From Apostichopus japonicus (taxonomy: Eukaryota > Echinodermata > Holothuroidea > Aspidochirotida > Stichopodidae), in NCBI RefSeq assembly GCF_037975245.1, contig NC_092561.1, positions 2,146,501 to 2,206,500 of the forward strand: a stretch of 60,000 nt of DNA, in the 5' to 3' direction. Under the pieces are notes generated by a model that did not search any database, was not told where the DNA came from, and saw only the letters and a program-made list of their open reading frames with translations. The translations under genes were made by a program, and so were the position numbers. Of this stretch, positions 15,201-25,949 are shown piece by piece. The stretch's first letter is position 1; each line of letters opens with the position of its first letter.

Positions 15201-16366
15201 ATCCCTGACTGTTATTTCACTTTGACAGGTGACGCATTTAGTGGTCTAACAGAATGTAATGTCCAGGGTAATTAACATACATGTAGTGCTCTTTTGGAGC
15301 ATGAAAATGTGTTTCTCTTTCATTGGGATATTGTCCAGGCCAAAGTAATAGCGGAGAACAGCATCATAAGGTGTCTGTTTAGGGTTAATATGCCTACTAT
15401 TTATCAAGAAGACTACAAAGCCATTAACTTAGATGGCATTGTTAGGTAATTCTACCATCAAATATTCAACCGCACACCCTAAGTGATGTCCACCAAACAG
15501 TCTAATTTTACAACAAAATGGTAATGCAACAAATAAAAGAAATGGGGCACGCTGCATAACTTGCTTTGACTGGTTGATGTTTCTTAGAGAAATGGTGCAC
15601 ATAAGATTTAGGTTAGGCCTTGTCTAGGCCTACAGCTCAATTATCTTCAAAGGTATAGAACATTTTGGACAGCAATTAACAGATGAAATAATGTACAATT
15701 TTACTTCAACGTAAATCATTTTGATGTGCATTCCCATTAAAGACTGCTATGGCAGTCAAACTTCAAGACCCTTGTGCAGCATATTATGAGGTATTACTAT
15801 TATTACCATAGCCAGTACAAATTCACAGCAGCAATATTCAATTAAACAGAATTTTAAATTTGTATTGGAAAGTTAACGATCAGAATAGTATGTTATAAAG
15901 CTGAGTAAGGCAGGCAACATCTGTGTTGCCTTCTGAATTTTGCAGTAAGGTACAAAATGGTCCATGATTTAAGCAGGCTAGGGATGCCTGGCCACAACCC
16001 TAGCACCACACTCTATCAGTGTCACAACCTAGCCATGATGTAGTTACAGTCCTACAGACATTTCAATGCATAACAACTACGGAGTTCAGCTAAGAGCACA
16101 TCATATGCCTTCAATAGATTAATTAATTTACAGCAAAGCTAACCCTTATTGTGCACGAGGAAATGACGAGACCCATGTTAAACTAAGAGTCGAAGTGTAA
16201 ACAAAGAATTACAACAATAACGCGAGAAATGTGGAGGCAAATTTAAATGAATGTTGATCATTACAAACACTGACCCTCTGGCTGCATGAAACTGCTGTAA
16301 ACTTTGAAGAAAGCCCGACTTTTCCTGCTCGTAAACGAACGGATCTTTGTCCAGAAATTTGGCCAT
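9180..16366 (-). CDS. ARID2: ARID2 (BAF200/Bap170-like) gene, 5' part: three exons and two introns
   Basis: Three minus-strand exons join in phase (92, 94 and 98 bp) into about 94 residues that read as the N-terminus and ARID domain of ARID2. ARID2 is the DNA-binding subunit that defines the PBAF SWI/SNF chromatin-remodelling complex and acts in the nucleus. Landmarks in order are FLQSLQQFHAARGSPFRRKP (first helix and loop), AKELDLYLLYLKVTGLGG (the ARID2-like KELDL...GG pattern), GQWDDLLELFELPRNCSHAA (with the conserved ARID tryptophan) and ALRLSYIK. The order, spacing and intron positions match my memory of vertebrate ARID2. The last exon ends in phase 2 before the end of the domain. The remaining exons (the rest of ARID, the RFX-type winged helix, the LxxLL region and C2H2 fingers of the family) are not in the window and should lie left of position 1. 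The family assignment is strong; orthology was not tested. Confidence 0.88.
9278..12489 (-). other. ARID2: ARID2 intron 2
   Basis: The intron runs from donor GTTTGT (12489) to acceptor TCGATAG (9278) and holds the 12-bp minisatellite described separately. Nothing else in it looks coding. Confidence 0.7.
10497..11215. repeat. 12-bp minisatellite (GTATGGTAGACT)n with 214-bp higher-order period
   Basis: About 60 copies of a 12-bp unit occur with variants (GTATGATAGACT, GAATTGTAGACT, GTATGGTAGTCT). A marker variant, GTATGATAG, recurs at 10618, 10832 and 11046, exactly 214 bp apart each time, so blocks of about 18 units were duplicated together. The array lies in ARID2 intron 2. The long open frames it gives (MVDCMVDC forward, LPYSLPYS reverse) come from the repeat and are not genes. 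Confidence 0.95.
12490..12583 (-). CDS. ARID2: ARID2 coding exon 2
   Basis: The acceptor CTGATAG precedes G|TCT CCT TTC, which completes the Gly codon of exon 1. It is followed by 31 codons with SPFRRKP, AKELDLYLLYL and TGLGGLQK. The donor is AAG|GTTTGT, phase 0. This is the middle of the ARID domain: helix 2 and the turn after it, by analogy with the family. Confidence 0.88.
12584..16274 (-). other. ARID2: ARID2 intron 1
   Basis: The 3.7-kb intron lies between exons 1 and 2. It contains a purine-rich tract (14275-14385) and simple-sequence stretches; I see no coding exon. Confidence 0.7.
14275..14385. repeat. Purine-rich (GGA/GGAGG)n tract
   Basis: Almost pure G and A on the plus strand over about 110 bp, in ARID2 intron 1. 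It could form triplex or quadruplex DNA; no coding sense. Confidence 0.85.
16275..16366 (-). CDS. ARID2: ARID2 coding exon 1
   Basis: The exon encodes MAKFLDKDPFVYEQ... and ends in QFHAAR plus two bases of a Gly codon. The ATG at 16366-16364 sits in a strong context (A at -3, G at +4). An in-frame TAA lies four codons upstream (16378-16376), which fixes the start. The donor is GG|GTCAGT, phase 2. The length before the ARID helix is close to vertebrate ARID2. Confidence 0.88.
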
Positions 16367-16839
16367 TTTGACCCCTTACTCCTCCGATAAGGATTTAAGA
16401 AACCGATGCTCCACAACTAGGTCATCTGTTAAATCACCTGGAGGTAAATTAGAGTTGAAAATTATGTTCAAAACGAAGTAATGTTTTAAGTCCGTACAGT
16501 CAGCAAGATTTGTTGCTCCATAAAGCCACAATACACTGAACCTTTCATGAACGCCTTTGCAAAATATGAGAATTCCGACAAAATTTTCATGCTCTTGAAC
16601 CTCTCATATTTCCTTAAATTTCCCACGAATCACGAAAGAAGGGTTTTCGACGCACAGTGATATGGCGATAACCGGAATCTGATGATGATTGGTAATGAAA
16701 CGAGCCCACACAAAACGAACGTGTGTGAGGAAAGAAGGAGAATGCGAAAGCCATGAACAAAAGGAGAAAGAAGGATCGTACACAGTACAGTGAACGTGCT
16801 GCGCTGAGCTAATGCGAGTACATAGATTACGAGAGGGTC

Positions 16840-16890
16840 TACTCGTATTGGTCAATGTATGTACACCCTCCCACAACAATGGCGGCCGCC
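16840..16890 (-). promoter_or_regulatory. Probable TATA-less ARID2 promoter elements (CCAAT box, YY1-like site)
   Basis: On the ARID2 strand a CCAAT motif lies at 16851-16847 (GACCAATACG). A YY1-like GCCGCCATTG lies at about 16886-16877; the plus strand reads CAATGGCGGC. Both sit about 0.5 kb upstream of the ARID2 ATG. YY1 and NF-Y motifs are usual in promoters of broadly expressed genes. The same motifs could serve a divergent transcript, but no gene is visible to the right. The role is inferred; the motifs are seen. Confidence 0.45.
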
Positions 16891-17099
16891 TGTGTATGCA
16901 AATTATAGGCTGACGACACTGCTGTTTGAGCAGTCGTATCAGGCTTGGTTTTTTTTTTGGATCGCATGCTGGTCGGATATTGATGCTTCAGCCTTCAACA
17001 TGCGATTCCCTTTACAATTACAGTGTGATTTAAGCGGGTTACGGAAATGATAGATATTTCGGCGGAATCATGGTGTTGTAAACGAGACTGAGTTATAAT

Positions 17100-20000
17100 C
17101 TATTATTGAGGAATTTAATGTTTGATATGGAAGTATTAAAATGTAATCGACACTGCTTACGTAGAACGAAATGCTGGGTGTATATCGTATATAAATAGGC
17201 TGTAATCAGTCAATGTCAGTATGTGTGGTGTTGTCAAGTCCAGTCTAAATGTTGCTTTCTCAATGTAAACACTGTTTTGTATTGTCAAGTACAAACTAAT
17301 GTGACTAACAAGGATGGTACGCAAAATTGAATTACATAGGATCTGTTTTGAAAGATTATTTCTTCGCAAATTTCTCTGCAAACGTGAGATTCGTCTCATC
17401 TGAAAGTTGATTGGTGTGTACGGTGATATAGTGCGAGGGTGCGTGCTGTGGGGAGGGGGAATATTGGGGTGGGAGGAACAGCTCAGGGCATCCTCTGAAA
17501 TGAAATTTGTAGACTATAAGTTTGACATTTTAAGACAAGTGGTATTCAGCGGCCTTGCTACAAAGAACAAAATCGCAAACTACAGAAACTGATAGTTAAA
17601 GGTATGCTATATTCAGTTAGCCCAAAATATGCTAGATATTAAACTATGGTCACCTTTGGTCAAAATTCTTATGCTAGATATTGTTTTTATATGTTGCTGT
17701 TACTGTTTTGTTACTGTTTTTATTACAACCTTCGAGGAAATTTTCCTCTCTGGGACATTCAATCATCTTGTATGTTCCTTCAAAATGTCTAAGAACAATT
17801 TGGAGAGTAAAGACCTCCAGGAGAGTCCTTTCCATAAACTTCTAACAATTAAAGTGTGCAATAATTTAGGGCCTGTACTGACTTCCTTTAAGCTCGACCT
17901 GTTTAGATGAACATTTAGGACGAACATCAACCCTCTCCCCCTTTCAAATTTAATGATATGGAAATTCAGATATGGCAACACGTACACTCTATCGTCAGCC
18001 TATTTTCACAATGTGGCTCAGGTAGGTCAGAGACCTATCCCAGTACATTCTCCTTGCTTCTCACGTGCGCTAAGAGGGGCGCACCAATTAAGTTGAAAAC
18101 CCATGGAGTATAATTAACGGACATGGTTAATTGTAGCGTACGCTTTGCGATTTACGCGAGAACCGTAGCGCGGCCCTCGAGCCAGCCCACCTGTGCATGG
18201 TAACGTACCATGCAGTTCAAACAGGATTGTGTTGATTGCAAGCTGCAACTTTCACTTGAGTATGGTTACCTATACAGTGCTGTTTGTCACCAATTGTTTA
18301 GAAAAACTAATATACCGATTCAGTTCTGGACAGGAGAGACGGGGGGTGGGAGACGGAAGGGGGGGGCGGAGAAAATGTTCACATGCTTACTACATAACTG
18401 GTAGACCAACTTCTTGAATTCCAATATATAGCCAAATATAGCGATGTACTACTTTACTGGGTCCCACACAACCGTATACAGGCCCTGTCATGGTAGCCGT
18501 CAGCATGAACAGACCTTGCTGTACTTTTTAACGTTGTTCACTTTTATAAAGAAAATCGCAACTTTCTATATATCTGGGTACAACGGAATTAAAATTTTCA
18601 CTTACTTCAGACGACTGATTCATGCAACCAAATAATGTCTTAATATCCATTCCAGAGCCGATCAGAAGAAGAAGAAAAAAAAGGAAACACGGAAAAATGA
18701 TGGCTGTATCATTGCCATGGTTACCGGCAATTCCATACCACAGCGTGTAGCAGGTAACTGACCCAACATTTCCCCACACACATGAACATCTGTGATGTGC
18801 GATAAAGGAATATCGCCACAGATATTCACGTTATATTGTACACCAGAGCAACCATATTCTGAATAAATCTTCAAATATTTTGATGGAAAGCGAAACCGCA
18901 AAGGAATGTCAAAAACCATAACATAATTTATTAATATACAGTACTGGTAGTGCGAGGCATCGTATGATATTGTCTTTCATAACTCACGCCAGCTATAGTG
19001 AAATACAGCTGACGAAAATCAAGATTTTACAGACACCCGGAATTTTCAACCAATATACCACACTACCCAGTGTGGTGTCAGTTACACACTTATATATAGG
19101 AACCAGACATTCTACCGCAACTTGTAGGGTGCAGAGAAATGGTGTGAGTCTTTGTTTATGGGATCGGGGGGGGGGGGCGGGCGGAGTAAATAGAAGGCAC
19201 ATTGCATACGACATTTGTTGTATGTACCTCTGCATAGACGTGTTATATATATGTGTTCCGCTATATGGGCAGTATGAGCAGTCTGGGGAAGGGATGGATG
19301 AGAGTGTGGTAAATTGGAAGTAGAACGAAAGCCAGGAGACACAAAGTCATCCCTCAGCCCCTCCCCTAACAATACGCCCTCCATACCCGTCCCCCGAAGT
19401 TGGAGGGGTTGGCATAGCCCCGTTATTGTTCACTCGTGTTTCTACTTGTAACTCACTTCCCAATGCTGGAATTCATTAACAAGTAAAATATCCTTCAATC
19501 CATGAAAACTCTTTTCTAACGGTAGTTTTCATCACGAAGAAAGAAATCTATACGAAACATGTTACCATAAGTAATTTAAATTAAAACAAAAAATGTCATT
19601 GCTGTTATAATTGTTGTATAAATAATCAAACCACCGTGTGTTTCTTATTTCGTTAGGTCACGTGTTCAACAACTAAAACAAAATACCAAAGAAACAAAGA
19701 AAAACAAATAGATTATGAGAAGTACAGTTTTGTGTTAATCCAGTTGGATTATAATGCTATACGGTATTCCGGTATATCGTACTATTGCATACTGAACTGC
19801 ACCACTACATGTGTCCTATATGGTTCACTTTCACATACTTTAGACAAGTTTAATCTACCATATCGCTGGACTAAAACTGTGTTGTTTCTTTCTAATTCCA
19901 AACTATCCCATAATCCATCATACTGCCTTTTATATGACCCCCATGGTAATCACATTGATCACTGTAAATCAGCACCATATACACTACGGCAACAGTATGA

Positions 20001-23000
20001 TGCACCGTACTATTGCATATACATGCAGTCTGTATCAGCTGTATTACAGTTACCAATGTCTCGAAACATCTTCATTAAAATTGTCAGTGTTCAATAAAAT
20101 GAAACGTTTGCAGAACTCAGTCATTCTATACGGACCGACAACCTTCAAGAGATACCATATAATTCCACACATATCATCACATATAACATAATAAGGCCCG
20201 GGACCGTAACATGAAGAACTGCTGACTGTACAACTTTCACGCGGTTAGCAATGATGGTTAACAATGTTTTGAACTCCCATCTCATAGCATCGTGTGCCGC
20301 TGTAGATTAATCAGAGAATTGCTTCAACTCACCGAGAAACCAACAGTCTATAGTAATTCTATTTTTAATACCAACGCGCGTCGCCGTTAATCCGAAAATC
20401 CCCGTCACATTAGGGGAAGCCCCCATTATTACCCGGTCACTGATTGGTCAGTAAACTGTTCTTTTGCAACGCACGGTACCCAATCAAATCGCACGAAGCT
20501 TTTGCATCGGTAATCAGTACACAAGAGTGCGACCTGAGAGAGACTAAAATGTTTTGCGGTTGTACCCATGCAACAACATTGTGTGTAGTAGTGCTTCTAG
20601 ATATTTTGATGTACACCATATACTTTTCACAATCGGCTTCTGTACACTCACTCACTGTTACCGTGCTTGAGACTGCCTCTCTCACCATACATTGCTATCC
20701 ATGCACGACAAGCGTTATACTACGCGCATTGTAATTAATTGCTAACTTCACTCACGGTTAAGTTCAGCTTGCTTATTAGGAATATAACGTGCATACAAGA
20801 GGTATGTTCTTTCTTTATAGTATGTACAAGTGATGTTGCCAAGCATTCATTTAAAAAAATATAAAAACCATGCTATATGTATATATGTATTTTCTGTCGT
20901 GTCAGGTCACTAAGAAAAAAGATTAAAAATGGTGTCATGTAACACTGATATATTTTCCATATGTCATCGATTTTTCTTATGTGTTAAAAACTCGTGAGGT
21001 GTCCTGTAAAATGTTTGCTGTTATTGCGTATAATACATAGCACAACTGTTGTTATGAAGCATCACTACGAAATCACAGCCACACTTTTTCCTAACCGTTG
21101 CACGGTAATACTGCACTGAATTGTGAGTAGCAAAACGTATAACTGATACGTACAATATACAACAACACCCCTCCCCTCTCCTCTCCTCTCCTCCGAAGCT
21201 TAGGGTTGGGTTGCAAAGACGGTGGGGTGGGGGGGGGGGAGTGAGTTAATTATATATATAATGGCGATTGGTGGATGTTGTTAATTGGCGAGGTTATATA
21301 AATTGGGTAATTAATATTTTTAACATTTAGTATTCTCAATGCATTTAGTTTCTTCTTTGACCTTGTTATACCTATCCTCAGTGTGTCATACGACATTGAT
21401 GTATAAATATTGCTGACTTTATATCCTATTCTAGTTATCTGCACCATTCAGCACCATATATGTTTAATGAATAACAGATTTTAACTTTATCTTTAATATA
21501 TATTCTTCACAGCCGGTTGCTTTAAATATTGTCAAGGTCTTTCTTCCCTCAATCTTTGATACGTTCGTTAATCAAAATAATCATTTTCACAGTCATTTTA
21601 CTAGACAATCCGTCATCATTCATAATTCATTGATGATTATTCCCGTAGAGAATTGAATAGAAAATCATTTAAGAATCTATGGTGCTCTATTGTGGAATTC
21701 ACTTAAGCCTACTATTAAAGAAATCATTTCCGTGAAAAAGTTTTGTAAAGCATAATGAAGGCGTTAGTTTATTTGAGATTTAGGTTGGGTTCAAGTACTC
21801 TTATCTTCGTTAAAGATTAGATTATATTTACCATATACATATAATTTGCTTTCTTTTCTTTCTTTTTTCTTCTTTTTTTCCCCTCTTTCTCCCTCCTCTC
21901 TTTCTCTCCCTATCCTTTTTTTTTTCTTTGGTTGATCTGCATGTTTTGTAAAAGTTTTGCTTTTTATTCAGATTCTTCACAATTTTCTTATACGTAATTA
22001 TTTGTCGATAAGAAACTTGGAATTGTATTATGAAATGTGAAATGAACGAATTGAAACAAAACGAATTCCTGAATCGATGCTATTCCTGAAATTATATATC
22101 CATGATCAACTATATCATTCAGATCTCGCTCCAGCCTCAGCTTGCTCGCGAACTATATACCAAGACAAGAAAATGACGACTTTCGTGCTCAGAATTTTAT
22201 TCATTTAACATATTAAATTTGGATTGGACGCCTCCTTTTGTAAGCTATGCACGATCCGGAAGTGACGTTAATAAAAACAGAATGCCCAGGACGACTTGAT
22301 ATTTGGCTACATTTGTTTTATACATTGTTTTGCAAAGCTTTCAACAGCACTATACTGTATAGTAACCACTGAGCGTTATGTGAGTGACCTTGTCTAAAAG
22401 ACGTACACTGCCAATCGCTAATCGTCATTTCCAAAATCCGTTTTTTTCTCAAAGATGCAAATTTCTTATTTCATATCATCATAACAAAAGGCATTCGGGT
22501 CTTTAATCAAAACTAAATAGATTTTTATAAACTATCTATTCTTCTCCGTCTTATATATAATTACTGAAACTGAATCGTGTATTAATTCATTGTTCTTTAA
22601 ATGATCTTCATGCATCTTCAAAATGATTTTTGAATGGGAAATTTCTCCCCATCTTTAAATTCTGGCGATATTGGTGCCAAACACCAACAAAAAATGCAAA
22701 AAAATGGAATCATGTATCATTAGTCTGTTTTCGTTCGACTTTTCGAATGGGAATCTTTAATGAGACACATGCGTTATTCAAGTGCATTGCGTGAAATGCA
22801 CAAAAGTGTACATGAAATGTCCAAATTCCACAAAATGTATTTTAGTTTTGTCGACATTTTGTCGGCATAATAGTAAAAGTTTACATTTCATCAAAAGTCC
22901 GCCGGAGTCTCAACGAACGTCCATCTTCCTCTATGCTTTCATATTCCAATATATGTCCTCATTCCACGACATGTCCACAGTCCTCAAGTGCACAATATAA

Positions 23001-24287
23001 TGTCCACAATTTTTGCTAAACGTCCCCATTCCAACAAATGCCGCATATATTCCACGAAGCGCTATATATCTATCACTCAGTGGGAACAGCATCGTCAATT
23101 CACTGCATCTGAATTGCTATCATCATACGGTTAATGAACTAGGCATGCACGTGTTAGATTATGATTGGAAATACTAACTGCATATAGGAAATCATATACT
23201 TGATATGTTACAGGAAACATCAAAGAAGCCTGCAAATCTATGTTTTTTTAATATAGAACCTGTTCGTAACGTGTTCTATGTGGTCTATACTGTCAATATA
23301 ATTACATGTTGTGAGCATGAGTATATAAATACAATAAACTATTGCAAACAACCAAAACCAAAACAAGACTCTCAAAACTTACCCCTCCGTCTCATTTTAA
23401 GAGTGAATTTGATGGCTCGCAACCTCGACTGAATTCAGCTTTCAAATCCTTTTTTTTTTTTTATAAAATCCAAAATACCTGTAGCGTTTTAACTCAGTAC
23501 TCGTACGTGGTATATAGGCCCTACAAGAGAATCGAAGAAATGAATAATCTTGATTCGTTGCCACAACACACGCACATAGCCAGTGAAAAGTTCGTACCTT
23601 CACAACAATTATGGAAGTCCAGAGTGGATCTATATGTACACCTGTGTACGGGGAGCCAAATTTGTATTAAGAAGATCAGGACAGAAGTCGATAAATGTCA
23701 TTAAGTGTGGTAAAGGCAAACACCTGCAACTAACCCTATTAGCTTCATGCAAGTCAAAATCTACAAAAAAATAAATATGCTCCATTTGCCATTCAAATGT
23801 CTAATTCCATAATTATAACCATAGCTGTAGATGGAGTCCATATATTATAACCATAGGTGTCCATGGAGTAAAAGGAGGACCACCCCCCCCCCCATCCCAC
23901 CACCACACATACACACAAGCACACATACCCTCCGCCACCTTCTCATTCTATACTAAAAGCATTTTTTGTTTTGGGGAGCATAAAACAATTCTGTCCTAAA
24001 GCTGTCTGGAAGTAAGCAAAATCGGAAGAATATCGTTCCAATTATTTCTCGCCATCGTAAACACGGTAGTGTGACGAGAGAGGTGCGGTCGTGGTGTCTC
24101 ATGGGAAACTTCGGAAGCAATGGTACTTGTTCGAGTCGAACATTGCATAGTTCCACGTATTACTTTTGCGCCTGCGCATAAGATAAACTATTTATGCTTA
24201 TATATGCAGTTTGGGCGTGATGTGTTTAAAATCGGTGGCGGGCTTCAACAAATAGATATCGTATGTACTTTGTGAACAAGAGTGTGT
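17100..24287. other. Intergenic, no gene recognised
   Basis: Short open frames (up to 121 codons at 19732-20097) show no family I know and no splice-consistent neighbours. Visible items are a CpG-rich palindrome cluster (18065-18214), G runs near 18350, 19165 and 21228, CT-rich sequence (21170-21195, 21850-21925), a degenerate ATGTCC-containing stretch (22780-23060) and a C run at 23881. Confidence 0.5.
18065..18214. repeat. CpG-rich cluster of short inverted repeats
   Basis: Four perfect inverted repeats lie within 150 bp: GTGCGC/GCGCAC (18065-18084), AATTAAC/GTTAATT (18112-18132), the palindrome AGCGTACGCT (18135-18144) and TGCATGGTA/TACCATGCA around ACG (18194-18214). The segment is visibly richer in CG than its surroundings. 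Confidence 0.75.
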
Positions 24288-24368
24288 TGCCGTCACCGGG
24301 GATCGAACCGAGGAGCCAAAATACGTCTCGCTCTTCAAGTATAGAGCACTAACCGCTTCGCCACGGCA
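24288..24368 (-). repeat. tRNA-derived unit (SINE head or tRNA pseudogene)
   Basis: On the minus strand the unit has a clean box A (TGGCGAAGCGG) and box B (GGTTCGATCCC), with closing ends TGCCGT/ACGGCA. The anticodon arm gives an 8-nt loop and the T stem has mismatches, so I do not call a working tRNA. A related partial copy lies at 24463-24520. Confidence 0.7.
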
Positions 24369-24462
24369 GCTGTTGAGATATAATGCTCGTTTCTAATATT
24401 TAAAGTTCCTAGAGAGCAAGAGATCTTATTATAGAGAGCTGCAAAAGCAAACTGACGTCATC

Positions 24463-24520
24463 GGGAATCGAACCCAGGAGCCAAAATACGTCTCGCTCTT
24501 CAGGTACAGGGCTTTTTTCT
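24463..24520 (-). repeat. Second, truncated tRNA-derived unit
   Basis: It shares the segment from the anticodon arm to box B (GAAGAGCGAGACGTATTTTG, then GGTTCGATTCC) with the unit at 24288-24368, at about 90% identity. The box A half is missing: similarity stops at about 24520, where LINE-related sequence begins. Confidence 0.7.
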
Positions 24521-24631
24521 CTTTTATTGGGAGGTAAGCCCACTGGCTCACCCATTGTCAACATTATTTACAAGGGTATGTTTGTACAGAATTTAAGTTA
24601 TCAAGTTATCAGTCAAATGTAAGCTGGCAAT

Positions 24632-25735
24632 TTGAATGACCTTGGTTTTTGTCAAAAATGGTCTTGTCTCACTAATATCCTTGAGTTTATGGAAGATGTA
24701 ACAAGCTCACTAAATAGGCAGAAGTCTGTAGATGTTGTGTTCCTGGATTTCCAGAAAGCCTTTGATAAAGTTCCCCACCAGCGTCTTTTACTTAGGCTGA
24801 AGAGTATGGGTGCCAATGGGAATTTACTGTCTTGGATCGAGAATTGGCTTGGTAATAGCATGGAGGTAAAAACAGACCTCCATGGTAATAGGAAACAGAG
24901 GGTGGTATTTAAAGGCTGTGCTTCTTCTTGGCAGGACGTTACTAGTGGGGTTCCACAAGGGTCTGTATTGGGTCCCTTGTTGTTTGTTGCCTATATAAAT
25001 GTCATCGACGGAGATATTTTGTGTACAGCTAAGAAGTTTGCTGATGACACCAAATTGTATTCTGAGGTCTCTTCCAAAAGCGATTCTGAGAAGTTTCAAA
25101 CGGATTCGGATAAGGTTTTTTCCTGGTCTGATGGATGGCAAATGCTTTTTAATATTGATAAATGCAAGGTAATGCACATTGGTAGTAGTAACCAAAAGTT
25201 TACATACAATCTAAATGGTGTGGAGTTACAGGAGGTCTCTGTTGAAAGAGACCTAGGTATCTACATTGACTCATCTCTGCAACCTTCTAAACATTGTCTT
25301 GAAGCTGCTAAAAGAGGTAATAGGGTTTTAGGTATGATCAAGAGGAACTTCAGTTTTCTAAAAGAGGACATCGTAGTTAGGCTTTATAAGCAGTTGGTTA
25401 GGCCTCATCTGGAGTATGCTGTGCAGGCTTGGAATCCTTACTTTGCTAAGGATAAGGAAGTACTTGAAAAGGTCCAGAGGAGGGCTTCTAGGATGATTAG
25501 TTCCTTAAAGAGTGTTCCTCATTATAGGCGGTTACAACTGTTGAATCTCACCACACTGGAGCTTAGGAGGTTACGTGGGGACTTGATCCAGGTTTTCAAG
25601 ATTGTGTATGGTTTCGACAATTTATCCTTTACAGACCTTTTCATGTTTGCTAACAGTAGTTGTACCAGAGGTCATTGTCTTAAACTCCAAAAGTTACATA
25701 GTAGGATTAATATTCGGCATAACTTTTTTTTCTAA
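24632..25735 (+). pseudogene. LINE reverse transcriptase fragment, CR1/L2 clade, frameshifted
   Basis: A 367-codon open frame shows reverse transcriptase motifs in order: SCLTNILEF (11-19), VVFLDFQKAFDKVPH (35-49, catalytic Asp39), SGVPQGSVLGPLLF (105-118) and the FADD box (136-139, Asp138/139). Thumb-like sequence follows (RDLGIYID, RPHLEYAVQAWNP). The frame breaks in a T8 run at 25724-25731. Homology continues in the +1-shifted frame as SNRVVNEWNGLP to a stop at 25878-25880, the usual CR1/L2 C-terminal block. The first Met is arbitrary because the element is truncated. The product would be RNA-templated DNA synthesis at the insertion site, but this copy looks dead. Confidence 0.88.
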
Positions 25736-25880
25736 TAGGGTTGTGAATGAGTGGAATGGTTTGCCTGAGAAAGTTGTGCTTGCAAGTAGTGTCAATGGGT
25801 TTAGGAATGCTTTGGACAAGCACTTTAAGCATTGTAATCGGGTCAGAGTGTTTGTGTCTTCAGTTTTTCTCTCTCTTTAG
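25727..25880 (+). pseudogene. C-terminal end of the LINE reverse transcriptase ORF after the frameshift
   Basis: This continues the preceding ORF in another frame: NRVVNEWNGLPEKVVLASS, then NGFRNALDKHFKH and a stop. The WNxLP...VNxFRxxLDxH pattern is the conserved end of CR1/L2 ORF2. Confidence 0.85.
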
Positions 25881-25890
25881 GGTCCTTGAT

Positions 25891-25910
25891 GGGGGACTTA
25901 AGTGTCCCCC
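25891..25910 (+). repeat. LINE 3' UTR hairpin
   Basis: Arms GGGGGAC (25891-25897) and GTCCCCC (25904-25910) flank a 6-nt loop, 11 bp after the ORF stop. CR1/L2 elements commonly end in such hairpins, which are read by their own reverse transcriptase; that role is inferred here. Confidence 0.65.
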
Positions 25911-25949
25911 CTGATCCTTTTTTTCTACTAAACTAAACTTTATATGACT

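Larger units (their letters stand above)
24521..25945 (+). mobile_element. 5'-truncated CR1/L2-like non-LTR retrotransposon
   Basis: The fragment holds the reverse transcriptase and C-terminal part of a LINE and ends in a short 3' UTR with a GGGGGAC/GTCCCCC hairpin and an ACTAAACTAAAC-like tail. There is no endonuclease domain and no ORF1, as usual for 5'-truncated copies. The left limit is set by the end of the tRNA-like unit and is approximate; no target-site duplication was identified. Confidence 0.8.

Noticed and set aside
16859-17050. Divergent gene opposite ARID2 starting near the ATGGCGGCC at 16879.
   Set aside because: The frame from that ATG stops after nine codons, and the other frame is not recognisable. 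The ATGGCGGC is better explained as a YY1-like site.
19732-20097. 121-codon open frame on the plus strand.
   Set aside because: No domain or motif that I recognise, no good splice or promoter context, and an overlapping open frame of similar look in another phase.
24288-24368. Functional tRNA gene.
   Set aside because: Boxes A and B are good, but the anticodon loop has 8 nt and the T stem has mismatches. A related truncated copy nearby points to a repeat family.
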